38,553 nucleotides of DNA from a virus. The translations under genes and the position numbers were made by a program. Below the pieces are notes generated by a model that saw nothing but the letters and a program-made list of their open reading frames with translations, did no database searches and was not told where the DNA came from. Location: positions 1-38,553 of IMG/VR virus record IMGVR_UViG_3300020157_000007, one strand, 5' to 3'. Each line of letters opens with the position of its first letter. The stretch's first letter is position 1. Of this stretch, positions 14,732-22,919 are shown one piece after another.

Positions 14732-16504
14732 TTAGGAATAGGTTAGCGAATGTTCAGTATCCATCGTGCGACGCTTATCTGACAGACGTGTCAGCCACTT
14801 TGGTGTCTGTCGCTTGACAATACCAACCCCCTGCCCGCCTGCAATCTCAAATCCCGTTCTGCGAGCCATTTCAAGTGCGACCACGAAAGAGTCCCATAAA
14901 TCAGGGGATCGGCCCATGCGTTCCTTGGTTTTGTGCTTGGGCTCCACGTCGATCAAACCAGTGCGGGAGATTCCCCATTCGCGCATAGACCCTTCCTCCG
15001 CGACCTCCCGAGGAAGTTTCCTCAGCTGCTTGGATTCGATCAGCAGGCGCGACGAATACCAGAGGGCTGTGACCATCTTGCCGTAGGCTTCACGCTCAGT
15101 CTTCGGATCACCTTTCCGGACGGGTCGATCTGTCGGCCGGCCACCAAACTCGATCGGCACCACCTCGGGCGACCACAGGCGGGCGAACGCAGACATCAGC
15201 GTGCCGCGTCCGGTGGAATCGAATCCCACTTGATCAGGCGGGATGTTGCGTTGCTTGCAGTACAGGAGCACGTACTCGGCAATCTGCTCCTCCGCCTGCT
15301 GCGCTTTGACGGCCGTTACCGGGATTACGATCGGGGCTTCAGCGAATGCTAGCACGATGCGTCCAGTAGCGTCTGGACCGTACTGAAGGTCGGTCATAAC
15401 GCATCGGTCACCACCGATGCCTGAGTACGCTGCGTCGATCCCGATGATTCGCGTGATTTTGTCGGCGCCCTGCCACACGATTTCATCAAACGCCTGGTTT
15501 TGCTCGCACAGCGACATGGTCACAACGCGCCGTGTACCGCCGTCTCGGGGCAGCAGCCCGAGGTTCATCATCGAGAACTGCAACGAGTCTCGGCCGTAGT
15601 AATCCAAGTCCGCCTGAATCTGCTCCGGCGTGATGATGCCTCGGTACGGATTGGTGCCTTTCGGGAACTTCGCGTTCGGCGTGTCGTACCCGCATAGCTG
15701 GACAGCAACCCCTCCTGGAGCCCGCGTTCTCCAGGTGCGTGTTTGCTCCAGATACTCAATGCCTTCCCAGCCGCCCATCGTGGAATGCGGCTCACAGACA
15801 ACTCCAAGCGCATCGTTGCGGTCCTTGGGATTCCCCATTGCGATCAGCTTGAACTCAGGATTCTTGCGAAGGTTAGCGACTGAATCGAGGAACCCTCGGC
15901 TCATTAGAGATGCCTCGTCTGCGATCAACATCACTCGGTCGTTCTTGAGTCCGACGTAATTTGAGAGACCAACAAACGTACCGCCGACCTTGCACGCTAC
16001 ACCGATGATTCCGTCGCGGAAGTCCTGCGCCTCGGCGTCTTGGTCAGAACTGGTCAGGATGAACCGGCTCTCAATAACGCGCCCTGGCAGCCATTCCCGG
16101 CGAGCCTTGGCCTTGTTGTGCAACTCTTTGATTGAGCCCCAGATTCGCAGCTGGAGACCCTCACGCGTCGTTGACGACATGATGATCGAGGTGCCAGTCG
16201 GGTAGATGTAAAACGTGCAGAGCCCAAAAGCTGCGGAGGTGTAGGTCTTGCCAGATGATCCTGGTCCCATGATTCCAACCTCTTGATTTTCCGCGAAAGT
16301 CTTGATCAGCAGGTCAGACCAGATGTGCCAATCGAAGTGAGGCCAGAGCGCCGTCATGGCTGCTTTGAAGTGATGATATTTCCCGCATCCGTACTTGACG
16401 CCGCCGGACATTATGTAACCGCCACGACGAACCATTTCAGCCTCGATGAGAAAGCGGTCTTTTGTACGCCACGGTATAGACAGGTAATCTGCGCTCTCAT
16501 TCAT
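14732..16504 (-). CDS. Terminase large subunit
   Basis: With the start at 16504 the protein has 590 residues. The ATPase part shows Walker A GPGSSGKT (80-87) and Walker B VMLIADEAS (Asp196, Glu197). The RNase-H-like nuclease part shows IIGIDAAYSG (Asp357), GFDSTGRG (Asp429) and SPDLWDSFVVAL (Asp535, Asp538), the expected acidic triad. It drives DNA into the prohead and cuts the concatemer. Other ATGs at 16549, 16570 and 16630 are in frame; 16504 is chosen because the family normally begins shortly before this point and a TTGAAC box lies 38 bases upstream. It heads the minus operon with SSB, portal and scaffold. No separate small terminase subunit is evident in the window. Confidence -1.
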   Translation of the reverse strand: MNESADYLSIPWRTKDRFLIEAEMVRRGGYIMSGGVKYGCGKYHHFKAAMTALWPHFDWHIWSDLLIKTFAENQEVGIMGPGSSGKTYTSAAFGLCTFYIYPTGTSIIMSSTTREGLQLRIWGSIKELHNKAKARREWLPGRVIESRFILTSSDQDAEAQDFRDGIIGVACKVGGTFVGLSNYVGLKNDRVMLIADEASLMSRGFLDSVANLRKNPEFKLIAMGNPKDRNDALGVVCEPHSTMGGWEGIEYLEQTRTWRTRAPGGVAVQLCGYDTPNAKFPKGTNPYRGIITPEQIQADLDYYGRDSLQFSMMNLGLLPRDGGTRRVVTMSLCEQNQAFDEIVWQGADKITRIIGIDAAYSGIGGDRCVMTDLQYGPDATGRIVLAFAEAPIVIPVTAVKAQQAEEQIAEYVLLYCKQRNIPPDQVGFDSTGRGTLMSAFARLWSPEVVPIEFGGRPTDRPVRKGDPKTEREAYGKMVTALWYSSRLLIESKQLRKLPREVAEEGSMREWGISRTGLIDVEPKHKTKERMGRSPDLWDSFVVALEMARRTGFEIAGGQGVGIVKRQTPKWLTRLSDKRRTMDTEHSLTYS

Positions 16505-16547
16505 CTTGCGGGAATCCTGCTGTGGCCCTTCAATCGGTTCAAGCGTC

Positions 16548-18587
16548 ATGGTCGCAGAAAAAAATCGCATAGTAGACGGCCTCCTCACCGCTGAAGGTGG
16601 GGTGGACAGCGGTTTTTCGCCCTCACTCATTCAACCGAACCAGCTAGCATGGGCGGTGAACACAACGGTGCGCGGAGGATTTCCTAAAGCGCGGCCGGGG
16701 ATTTGGACCAAGCTGCTGACGTTTAACGATCCTACGGTGGTCTACAACGGCGGTTACTACAACGCTGCGGTGCAAGCGGCTTTCAAGGAAGGGTTCTTTC
16801 AGGGGTGCGGAGCTTACATCAACGACAACGGAGACCCTTATATTTACGCTTCAATCGGAGGAAAAAACTTCCAGATTGACATCGGAAACAATTTCCTAGT
16901 CACAGATCAAACTCCTCAAATTTCAACGTTTTCAGTCAATACACGAGGCCGCGTATCAAATGTGGCAACCTACGTATGCGGTGCTCCTCATAACTTGTTT
17001 CCTGGCATGGTGGTGCGCCTGCCAGAGCCTGTTGGCGCCCTCTTTACCGCAGGATTCTTCGGCGATTTTGTTGTCCAGACGATTCCAAGCCCAACAACTT
17101 TCACGACCTACAGCCCAGGAGTTGATGCCGGCCCCCTTCTGGGGCCAAATTTTACTGGCTATTTGCTAGCGGCAAACAATCCGAATGCAGCTCACGTCTA
17201 CTTTCAGCAAGCGGAGAACTGGCTGATAATTCAAGACGGCCTGAATGCTCCCTATCTCTACGACGGAACTTCGTTTAGACGATCTGCAAGCGATGAGGTT
17301 CCAGTTGGCGGCCCAATGGCATACGGAAAAGGACGCCTCTGGGTTGCGAACGGATCGGAATACTACGGCGGAGACTTGGTCTACGGTGATCCTGCATTTG
17401 GAAGAAACTCCGTCATTCGATTCACAGAGAACACATTCATCAATGAGGGCGGCGCATTTGCGGTCTCAAACGGACCGATCACAGGGCTGGCATTCGCGGC
17501 CAACCTGGACACGTCCCTTGGCGACGGCGACCTGCTGGTTTTCACCCCGACCGCCACTTACGCGTTTAACGCGCCTGTGGACCGGGACGTTTGGAAGGAT
17601 CTCAGTTATCCAATCCAGCGATTCGCACTCCTGAATTTCGGATCGTTCAACCACGAATCTATCGTGCCGGTGAACGGCGATCTCTTTTTCCGCGCTCAGG
17701 ACGGAATCCGTTCGTTGATCTACGCAAGACGTGATTTTACTGAGTTTGGAAACACACCGATCAGCCGGCAGGTTACTCGTGCAATAGCTTACGACACGGA
17801 GTTTTACCTAACGGCTGCTAGCTCCGTGAACTTCGACAACCGGATGCTGATGACCATTCAGCCTCAGAAGATCAACGGCAGAGGCATCGTGCATCGAGGA
17901 CTCGTAGTGTTAGATTTCGATCTCGTCTCTGGAATGGGCCGAAAATTACCTCCGGCATGGGAGGGTGTTTGGACTGGAGTCGATGTATTCCAGATGCTCA
18001 CCATCCGAATTCAGAAACAGGATCGATGCTTCATGTTTGGGTTGAATCAAGGGGACATCGGGCTCTTTGAGGTCACAAAGAACGGCCAGTTTGACTTCGA
18101 TGGATACGATGATGTTCCGATCGATTGGACCATTGAGACCCGGTCGATCACGTTTGCGGAACCATCTAACAAAAAGCGCCTAGTAAGCGCCGAGCAGTGG
18201 TATGACCAGGTGATGGGCAACATCGAAGCCAAGGTCTACTTCAAGGCTAACGAGGGCGAGTGCTGGCAACCATGGGCTGAGATCAAGGATTGCGCCAAGT
18301 ACCGCAACTGTGAACCAGGCGAGATTTCCTGCCCCCCTGCGGTGATCAACTGCCAGGAGGTAAAATACTACCAGCCCCCTGCAAGATCACGTATTGCCCT
18401 ACCGCAGCCTCCAGACAAGTGCGACGTGCAGACCGGGGGATTTACCCGCGATGGCTATGAGTTCCAGCTGCGATACGTGAACACCGGCCGCTTCCGACTC
18501 AAGCGCGTGGCCATGGTTGCTCAACGTCTCCAGGAGGATATCTACGGCGATCTCAGCCGCGTCGCCTGTCCGCTGCTCTCCGAATAG
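16548..18587 (+). CDS. Tail nozzle-like protein (podovirus tail tube B type), 679 aa
   Basis: The N-terminus with LAWAVNTTVRGGFPKARPG resembles the N|GG..KRPG start of T7 gp12-like tail nozzles, and the long series of beta segments that follows fits the beta-propeller core. Residues about 128-195 (VSNVATYVCGAPHNLFPGM, then IPSPTTFTTYSPG) form one copy of the short beta module repeated in the next gene. The C-terminal 100 residues are cysteine-rich (CWQPW, then four Cys within 25 residues), which suggests disulfides. The ATG at 16548 is chosen over 16506 because it leads directly to a normal N-terminus. It opens the plus-strand tail operon, head-to-head with terminase. Assignment is by pattern, moderate confidence. 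Confidence -1.
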   Translation: MVAEKNRIVDGLLTAEGGVDSGFSPSLIQPNQLAWAVNTTVRGGFPKARPGIWTKLLTFNDPTVVYNGGYYNAAVQAAFKEGFFQGCGAYINDNGDPYIYASIGGKNFQIDIGNNFLVTDQTPQISTFSVNTRGRVSNVATYVCGAPHNLFPGMVVRLPEPVGALFTAGFFGDFVVQTIPSPTTFTTYSPGVDAGPLLGPNFTGYLLAANNPNAAHVYFQQAENWLIIQDGLNAPYLYDGTSFRRSASDEVPVGGPMAYGKGRLWVANGSEYYGGDLVYGDPAFGRNSVIRFTENTFINEGGAFAVSNGPITGLAFAANLDTSLGDGDLLVFTPTATYAFNAPVDRDVWKDLSYPIQRFALLNFGSFNHESIVPVNGDLFFRAQDGIRSLIYARRDFTEFGNTPISRQVTRAIAYDTEFYLTAASSVNFDNRMLMTIQPQKINGRGIVHRGLVVLDFDLVSGMGRKLPPAWEGVWTGVDVFQMLTIRIQKQDRCFMFGLNQGDIGLFEVTKNGQFDFDGYDDVPIDWTIETRSITFAEPSNKKRLVSAEQWYDQVMGNIEAKVYFKANEGECWQPWAEIKDCAKYRNCEPGEISCPPAVINCQEVKYYQPPARSRIALPQPPDKCDVQTGGFTRDGYEFQLRYVNTGRFRLKRVAMVAQRLQEDIYGDLSRVACPLLSE

Positions 18588-18588
18588 T

Positions 18589-21500
18589 ATGCCTTCTTCA
18601 AACCCAGTCGATTACGGCGCAGATCCCTGTGGACTGAGAAACAGCGCGTGGGCGATCAACGAATGTCTGTTTGCTGCGCTGCGTTGCGATTTTCCAGTGG
18701 GGACATTCCTGCTTGGATCGAGTCCTGGGGCGAAGATTATTAACCGTGTCCGCACCGCAGGCGTTGCGACGTTCAACACGTCCACCCCGCACGGACTGGT
18801 TGTCGGGGAAAAGATCACCTTGTACGGGTTTACAGACGGCACCTTCAATGGCACCGGGCCGTTACAGTTTGGATTTGCGGTTCTCAGCATACCTACTCCG
18901 ACGCGATTTACAGTGTCGATGCCGCTGCCAGCATATCCCGATGCCCCCCTGGTCACCGAAGACGGCTGGATCAACCTCATCGGTGGCGGTTACACCTCGT
19001 CACTTGTGATGGGATACCCACCGTTGACGGGGGTCATAAACAATGTCGCGTTTACAGGCCAGGGCATTGGAAAGACGATCCTGAAGTTTGCTGACAACGC
19101 TTCAACCAAAAGAGGGGACACTTTTGGGTTTAATATCCAGATGCTGAAAACTCTGGGAAATTACACAGGGTCTGGAGCTGTAGGGGCACCTGGAGCTTAC
19201 GCGGGCGCGCCCCTGAACAGCATCAACTGTAAGAACACCCTGATCGAGGATATCACGTTTGATGGCAACTACGCAAACAATTCGGTTGCGGATATCAAGA
19301 TCGTATCGGTGCAGCGTACAAATGGGATCAACACGTACACCGTGGACAAGCCATTGTACGCACCTGCGCTTTCAGGGACTCAATTTTATTCCGTACCTCC
19401 TCCGGCATACATTCCTCCAATTTCACCTGCTCCGTACACTAACATCAGCGCGATTGGGCAGTATATCAGCAACGTGGTGACCACTGGCCCTGGAAATGAT
19501 GCTTCGTTTGTTGGTTTTGGCAACATCACTAACGTAACTTCGTTTTCGTTTCAGCGCGACCTAAGGGTGGTGCTTTTACGTGCAAGAATAAATCCGTTTG
19601 GATATGCTATCTACACTAAGCATCCGCAGTGGAATTTTGGATTTACAACTGGAGATTCAATAAATGTTACAGGGTTTTCAAATGCATCTTTCAATGGCAC
19701 GTTTATAGTTGCTGGATTCCTTTCAACCGAAGAGGTTTACTGCTTAAATGCAGCACCTACGACTGCAACTCAGATTTTTGCGTTTACACGAACCGCAGGA
19801 AATGCAATTTACGATACTTCAACTCCGCATGGTTTTATAGGAGGTGAAACTGTTTTAATAGAAGGGCTTTCGAATCCTGCATTTAACGGTACGTTTGTTG
19901 TAAATGGGTATCCAACACCAACTCAGTTTACGTGCGCTAACGCAGGCACAAATCTGCCAGTCACATCTAGTGTTGGATACGTTTACAAATTAGTAAATGA
20001 AAACGCCCGTGCTTGGGCTTATCCAAACGTGGCTCTTACGCCGCAAACAAAAGCTGGAGTAAACTCACTTTACACAGTCGCAGGAATCAATCACGTCGGA
20101 GAGAACGCGCTAGTTCAGAATAACCAATTCTACGACTTTGGAGTCGGGATTGCTGACGCTGAGACGTTCATCGTAAAATCGTTCCTGCCCATGAACGTGG
20201 ATGACCTCACGGCTGGCGCTAAGGTGCTCAACAACGATTTCAGCTATCAAGGCAGAAACTCGATTCAAGGTACGCTGTACCCCGGAAACGCGGAGGCAAA
20301 CACGCAGTGCGCTGTTGGCGGTTACTCCAGCCTGGTAAATCCAATCAACGTGGTGTCTCGTGTTGGCGGCGTTGCGACTTACACCTGCGTGATGAAGCAC
20401 ACGTTGAGGGTGGGGGATGTGGTGCTGGTGACGATGACTGCGGTTCAATTTGCTCAGCGCAATGGTGGTATAGCTACGTATACTACTTATGGAACGCATT
20501 TCGCAAATGTTGGCGCAACGGTTAAAATTCAAGGTATTGTTACTGATGCTTCATTTAATGGAACTTGGACGGTTGCATCTATTATAGACGATTTGAATTT
20601 TACTGTTGTTCAGGCGTTACCAAACGTATTTCCAGCAGTAGTAGCGAACGTCACACTTTACGTAAATTCGACAGTGGTAAGCATTCCGGACGCGTTTAAG
20701 TTTACAGTCAACGCGCCTGGCCCAAACATCCTCCCCGGCCTCTACCTTGACGGCCAGGTGATCATGCTGCGCAGTCGGAGAATCTTTGCCTCTGGATGCG
20801 AGTTTAAATACAACCGTGTCCAAGGCGGCATTGACGTGGTAAACCAGCAGAGCCCTGTCCATGCTGTCACGGCCCGTGAAACCAGCGGGATGGACGTTAG
20901 CTACAACAACTTTGACGGTTTCCACGATACCTGCTTTTACGTCGATTCCTATCATCACAAAGGAACACATATCCATCATAACTCGGCGTTGAACGTCTCG
21001 GCGTTTGTTTCCTTGGTTGTGCAGGATTGGTTTACGCTGATCGCTGCTACGGGAGAGGCGAATCCTGAGACCTACTCGACGTTGATCGCCGCTCACAAGG
21101 ATATGCTGATTGAGAATAATGACGTTCTCTTGACTGGCCCAGCATCGTGGTTCTATCAAACTGCATACCCTCCACTGGATGCAGTGTTCCTAATCAACAA
21201 TCACGACGTAAATAAATCCATCTGGTACTACCCGACGGACTACCAGATACCGATCTCAACCGTAACGCGTGCGGCAGGAATTTCCACGTTTACGACGGCT
21301 TCAGCTCACGAGCTTCAGGTCGGCATGGAGGTTTCAACGGTTTCGGTTACAGATGGCACGTTCAACGGAGTTTTTGCAGTTCTCAGCATTCCAGCTGCGA
21401 ATCAGTTCACGGTTACAAATGGCGGCACACCTGGAAGTTCAACCGGCGGTTTCCTCGGTATCAACAGCCCGGTCCACTTCCCGTGGGAAATCAAACCCAT

Positions 21501-21939
21501 CGGATTCCAGCGCACTGCCGGCGTCGCCACGTACACAACCAACAAGGCGCACCAGCTGGTTTTTGGCGCTCACGCGACCGTTGAGGGGCTTAGCAACGCT
21601 TTATTCAACGACGAGGTAATTGTGACCGGAGTTCCTACGCTGACGACATTCACCTGCGCGAGCCCTGGTCCCAACGTCGCGTTTACATCATCAACCGGCA
21701 ACTTCCTGAGGTACGTCGATAACATCCAGATTGGATGCAACACGGTGCGCCGGTTGAGTGGAAACGGATTGGCGGTAAACAACGGTGGCAAGTTCGGGAG
21801 CGCGTTTCTCCAGGGACGCCCTAGCCGCTGCGTTGCGCCTCTTGAGCAGTTCTTCTATTTCGATTGTCCCGAGGGCTGTTTGGCGCTTGAATGCGACCCA
21901 GGCCCGTGTAAGCCAAACGACTATCTTTACCGCATCTAA
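18589..21939 (+). CDS. Tailspike: beta-helix protein with seven inserted beta modules (1,116 aa)
   Basis: The start SNPVDYGADPCGLRNSAWAI is the classic opening of pectin-lyase-fold tailspikes (DYGADPTG type). Right-handed beta-helix rungs appear as NTLIEDITFDGNY, ALVQNNQFYDFG, AKVLNNDFSYQG, GMDVSYNNFDGF, THIHHNSALNV and DMLIENNDVLL. Interrupting the helix are seven copies of a roughly 55-residue module with pattern RtaGvaTyxTxxpHgLxxGdxVxixG and then FNGTxxVxxIPtxtxFT, which annotation pipelines often call E1-FCCH-like. The last 35 residues hold five cysteines (DCPEGCLALECDPGPC). It should bind and perhaps cleave host surface polysaccharide. The start lies one base after the previous stop. 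The module-rich parts (about 19500-20080 and 20440-20690) are AT-richer than the flanks. Confidence -1.
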   Translation: MPSSNPVDYGADPCGLRNSAWAINECLFAALRCDFPVGTFLLGSSPGAKIINRVRTAGVATFNTSTPHGLVVGEKITLYGFTDGTFNGTGPLQFGFAVLSIPTPTRFTVSMPLPAYPDAPLVTEDGWINLIGGGYTSSLVMGYPPLTGVINNVAFTGQGIGKTILKFADNASTKRGDTFGFNIQMLKTLGNYTGSGAVGAPGAYAGAPLNSINCKNTLIEDITFDGNYANNSVADIKIVSVQRTNGINTYTVDKPLYAPALSGTQFYSVPPPAYIPPISPAPYTNISAIGQYISNVVTTGPGNDASFVGFGNITNVTSFSFQRDLRVVLLRARINPFGYAIYTKHPQWNFGFTTGDSINVTGFSNASFNGTFIVAGFLSTEEVYCLNAAPTTATQIFAFTRTAGNAIYDTSTPHGFIGGETVLIEGLSNPAFNGTFVVNGYPTPTQFTCANAGTNLPVTSSVGYVYKLVNENARAWAYPNVALTPQTKAGVNSLYTVAGINHVGENALVQNNQFYDFGVGIADAETFIVKSFLPMNVDDLTAGAKVLNNDFSYQGRNSIQGTLYPGNAEANTQCAVGGYSSLVNPINVVSRVGGVATYTCVMKHTLRVGDVVLVTMTAVQFAQRNGGIATYTTYGTHFANVGATVKIQGIVTDASFNGTWTVASIIDDLNFTVVQALPNVFPAVVANVTLYVNSTVVSIPDAFKFTVNAPGPNILPGLYLDGQVIMLRSRRIFASGCEFKYNRVQGGIDVVNQQSPVHAVTARETSGMDVSYNNFDGFHDTCFYVDSYHHKGTHIHHNSALNVSAFVSLVVQDWFTLIAATGEANPETYSTLIAAHKDMLIENNDVLLTGPASWFYQTAYPPLDAVFLINNHDVNKSIWYYPTDYQIPISTVTRAAGISTFTTASAHELQVGMEVSTVSVTDGTFNGVFAVLSIPAANQFTVTNGGTPGSSTGGFLGINSPVHFPWEIKPIGFQRTAGVATYTTNKAHQLVFGAHATVEGLSNALFNDEVIVTGVPTLTTFTCASPGPNVAFTSSTGNFLRYVDNIQIGCNTVRRLSGNGLAVNNGGKFGSAFLQGRPSRCVAPLEQFFYFDCPEGCLALECDPGPCKPNDYLYRI
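18745..18927 (+). repeat. Inserted beta module, copy 1 of tailspike
   Basis: Encodes VRTAGVATFNTSTPHGLVVG through FNGTG to IPTPTRFTV. It is a protein-level repeat shared with later parts of the same gene. Its bases are not AT-enriched, unlike copies 2, 3 and 5. Confidence -1.
19108..19125 (+). repeat. GGGGACAC-type repeat inside the tailspike gene
   Basis: AAAAGAGGGGACACTTTT matches the intergenic copy at 1862 over 17 bases and is read in frame as KRGDTF. The flanks AACC and GGGTT make it nearly palindromic at the ends. A chance 17-base match is very unlikely in a window this size. Confidence -1.
19580..19950 (+). repeat. Inserted beta modules, copies 2 and 3 of tailspike
   Basis: Copy 2 (TTGDSINVTGFSNASFNGTF and what follows) lacks the usual first strand; copy 3 (RTAGNAIYDTSTPHGF, then FNGTFVVNGYPTPTQFT) is complete. 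Both lie in an AT-rich patch of the gene. Confidence -1.
20351..20727 (+). repeat. Nested beta modules, copies 4 and 5 of tailspike
   Basis: Copy 4 begins RVGGVATYTC and HTLRVGDVVLVT, is broken at about 20440 by complete copy 5 (RNGGIATYTTYGTHF through FNGTWTVASIIDDLNFTVV), then seems to resume with VVSIPDAFKFTVNAPGP. The inner copy is AT-rich: 68 of 180 G/C at 20461-20640, against 37 of 60 at 20701-20760. Confidence -1.
21259..21710 (+). repeat. Inserted beta modules, copies 6 and 7 of tailspike
   Basis: Copy 6 reads RAAGISTFTTASAHELQVG through FNGVFAVLSIPAANQFTV; copy 7 reads RTAGVATYTTNKAHQLVFG through FNDEVIVTGVPTLTTFTC. They are separated by about 20 residues and precede the last beta-helix rungs. 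Confidence -1.
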
Positions 21940-21941
21940 CC

Positions 21942-22919
21942 ATGGCAACCGTTGATATTTCAGCCGGCACACTGCCGCCACCAGCCTGCTACGCGTCCGA
22001 ACAAGATCGCCTTGACGCTTACGCTGCCGCATTGATCGGAAACCTGAACAGCGGAGCAGAGTGGGCAGCCTCTCAGACAGCGCCTGGAAACAGCGGGCTG
22101 TACTGGCTTCGGACTGATATCAGCAATCGTCCAGTTGAGGTGTTGAAGTTTTCGTCTGCGGCCGGAGATTCTCAATTCATTCGACTGTCCAGTGAAGTGG
22201 TGTTTGCTGGCACCTCTACCGGCGCCGCTGGAGCTTACGCGGTCATCAACTCACCGCCATATCCAAGCCCGGGGTCAGCTTATCGGACCGGACAGATTTA
22301 CACCTTCCTTGCAAACCACACCAACACTGCTGGATGCACACTGAACGTCGATGGCCAGGGAGCTAAGACGATCACGAAGGATGGCGCAGCGGCGTTGACC
22401 GCAAACGACATCCTGATTGGCCAGGTGGTTTCAGTGCTGTATGACGGCGTGAATTTCCAGTTAATCACTCAGAAGCGGGATTTGACGCGGCAGAGTTTAA
22501 GGCAGTTTTTGACGTATGAGTCGGCAACCGTACCTATAAACACAGCAGGAGTTTTTCAAGCGTTTAACCATCTTTTTAAAAACGACGTAACACTTGTCCC
22601 TGTAATCCCAGCTACAGTCAGGGTTGTTCTTAAAAAGATATCGGCAGATCCTCCTGATATTTTTACAAATACTGTATCTCCTTCCATTACATTTCCTTGG
22701 TATTTTGGTCAAGAAGTTGATTGTTTGAATTTACTTTCACTGGGCCCACCTTCGTCGATACCAACATTCAAATATCTTGTAGATACCACGCAAATCAACG
22801 TGCAAACGACGTTTCAAGGTGGAATTATTTTGCCGGGTATGTTGCCAGTTTTAACTCCCGCTAATTATCATTTAAAGGTATACGCAACTGCGTACAACCC
22901 TCTGTTCGTTTTCCCATGA
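21942..22919 (+). CDS. Tail fibre or receptor-binding protein (325 aa)
   Basis: The N-terminal two thirds contain beta segments of the kind found in phage fibres: YTFLANHTNTAGCTLNVDG, then AKTITKDGAAALTANDILIG and VSVLYDGVNFQLI, a pattern that I recall from many fibre proteins. The last 130 residues, from about 22530, are unlike the rest and are AT-rich (64 of 180 G/C at 22561-22740, against 36 of 60 at 22021-22080), as if the receptor-binding tip had been swapped. The gene starts two bases after the tailspike stop and its own stop overlaps the next ATG (ATGA). It may attach to or accompany the tailspike. Confidence -1.
   Translation: MATVDISAGTLPPPACYASEQDRLDAYAAALIGNLNSGAEWAASQTAPGNSGLYWLRTDISNRPVEVLKFSSAAGDSQFIRLSSEVVFAGTSTGAAGAYAVINSPPYPSPGSAYRTGQIYTFLANHTNTAGCTLNVDGQGAKTITKDGAAALTANDILIGQVVSVLYDGVNFQLITQKRDLTRQSLRQFLTYESATVPINTAGVFQAFNHLFKNDVTLVPVIPATVRVVLKKISADPPDIFTNTVSPSITFPWYFGQEVDCLNLLSLGPPSSIPTFKYLVDTTQINVQTTFQGGIILPGMLPVLTPANYHLKVYATAYNPLFVFP

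Noticed and set aside
18047-18060. Further GGGGACA matches (for example near 18050, 18703 and 30860)
   Set aside because: They match only seven or eight bases without the AAAAGA prefix, so chance explains them.
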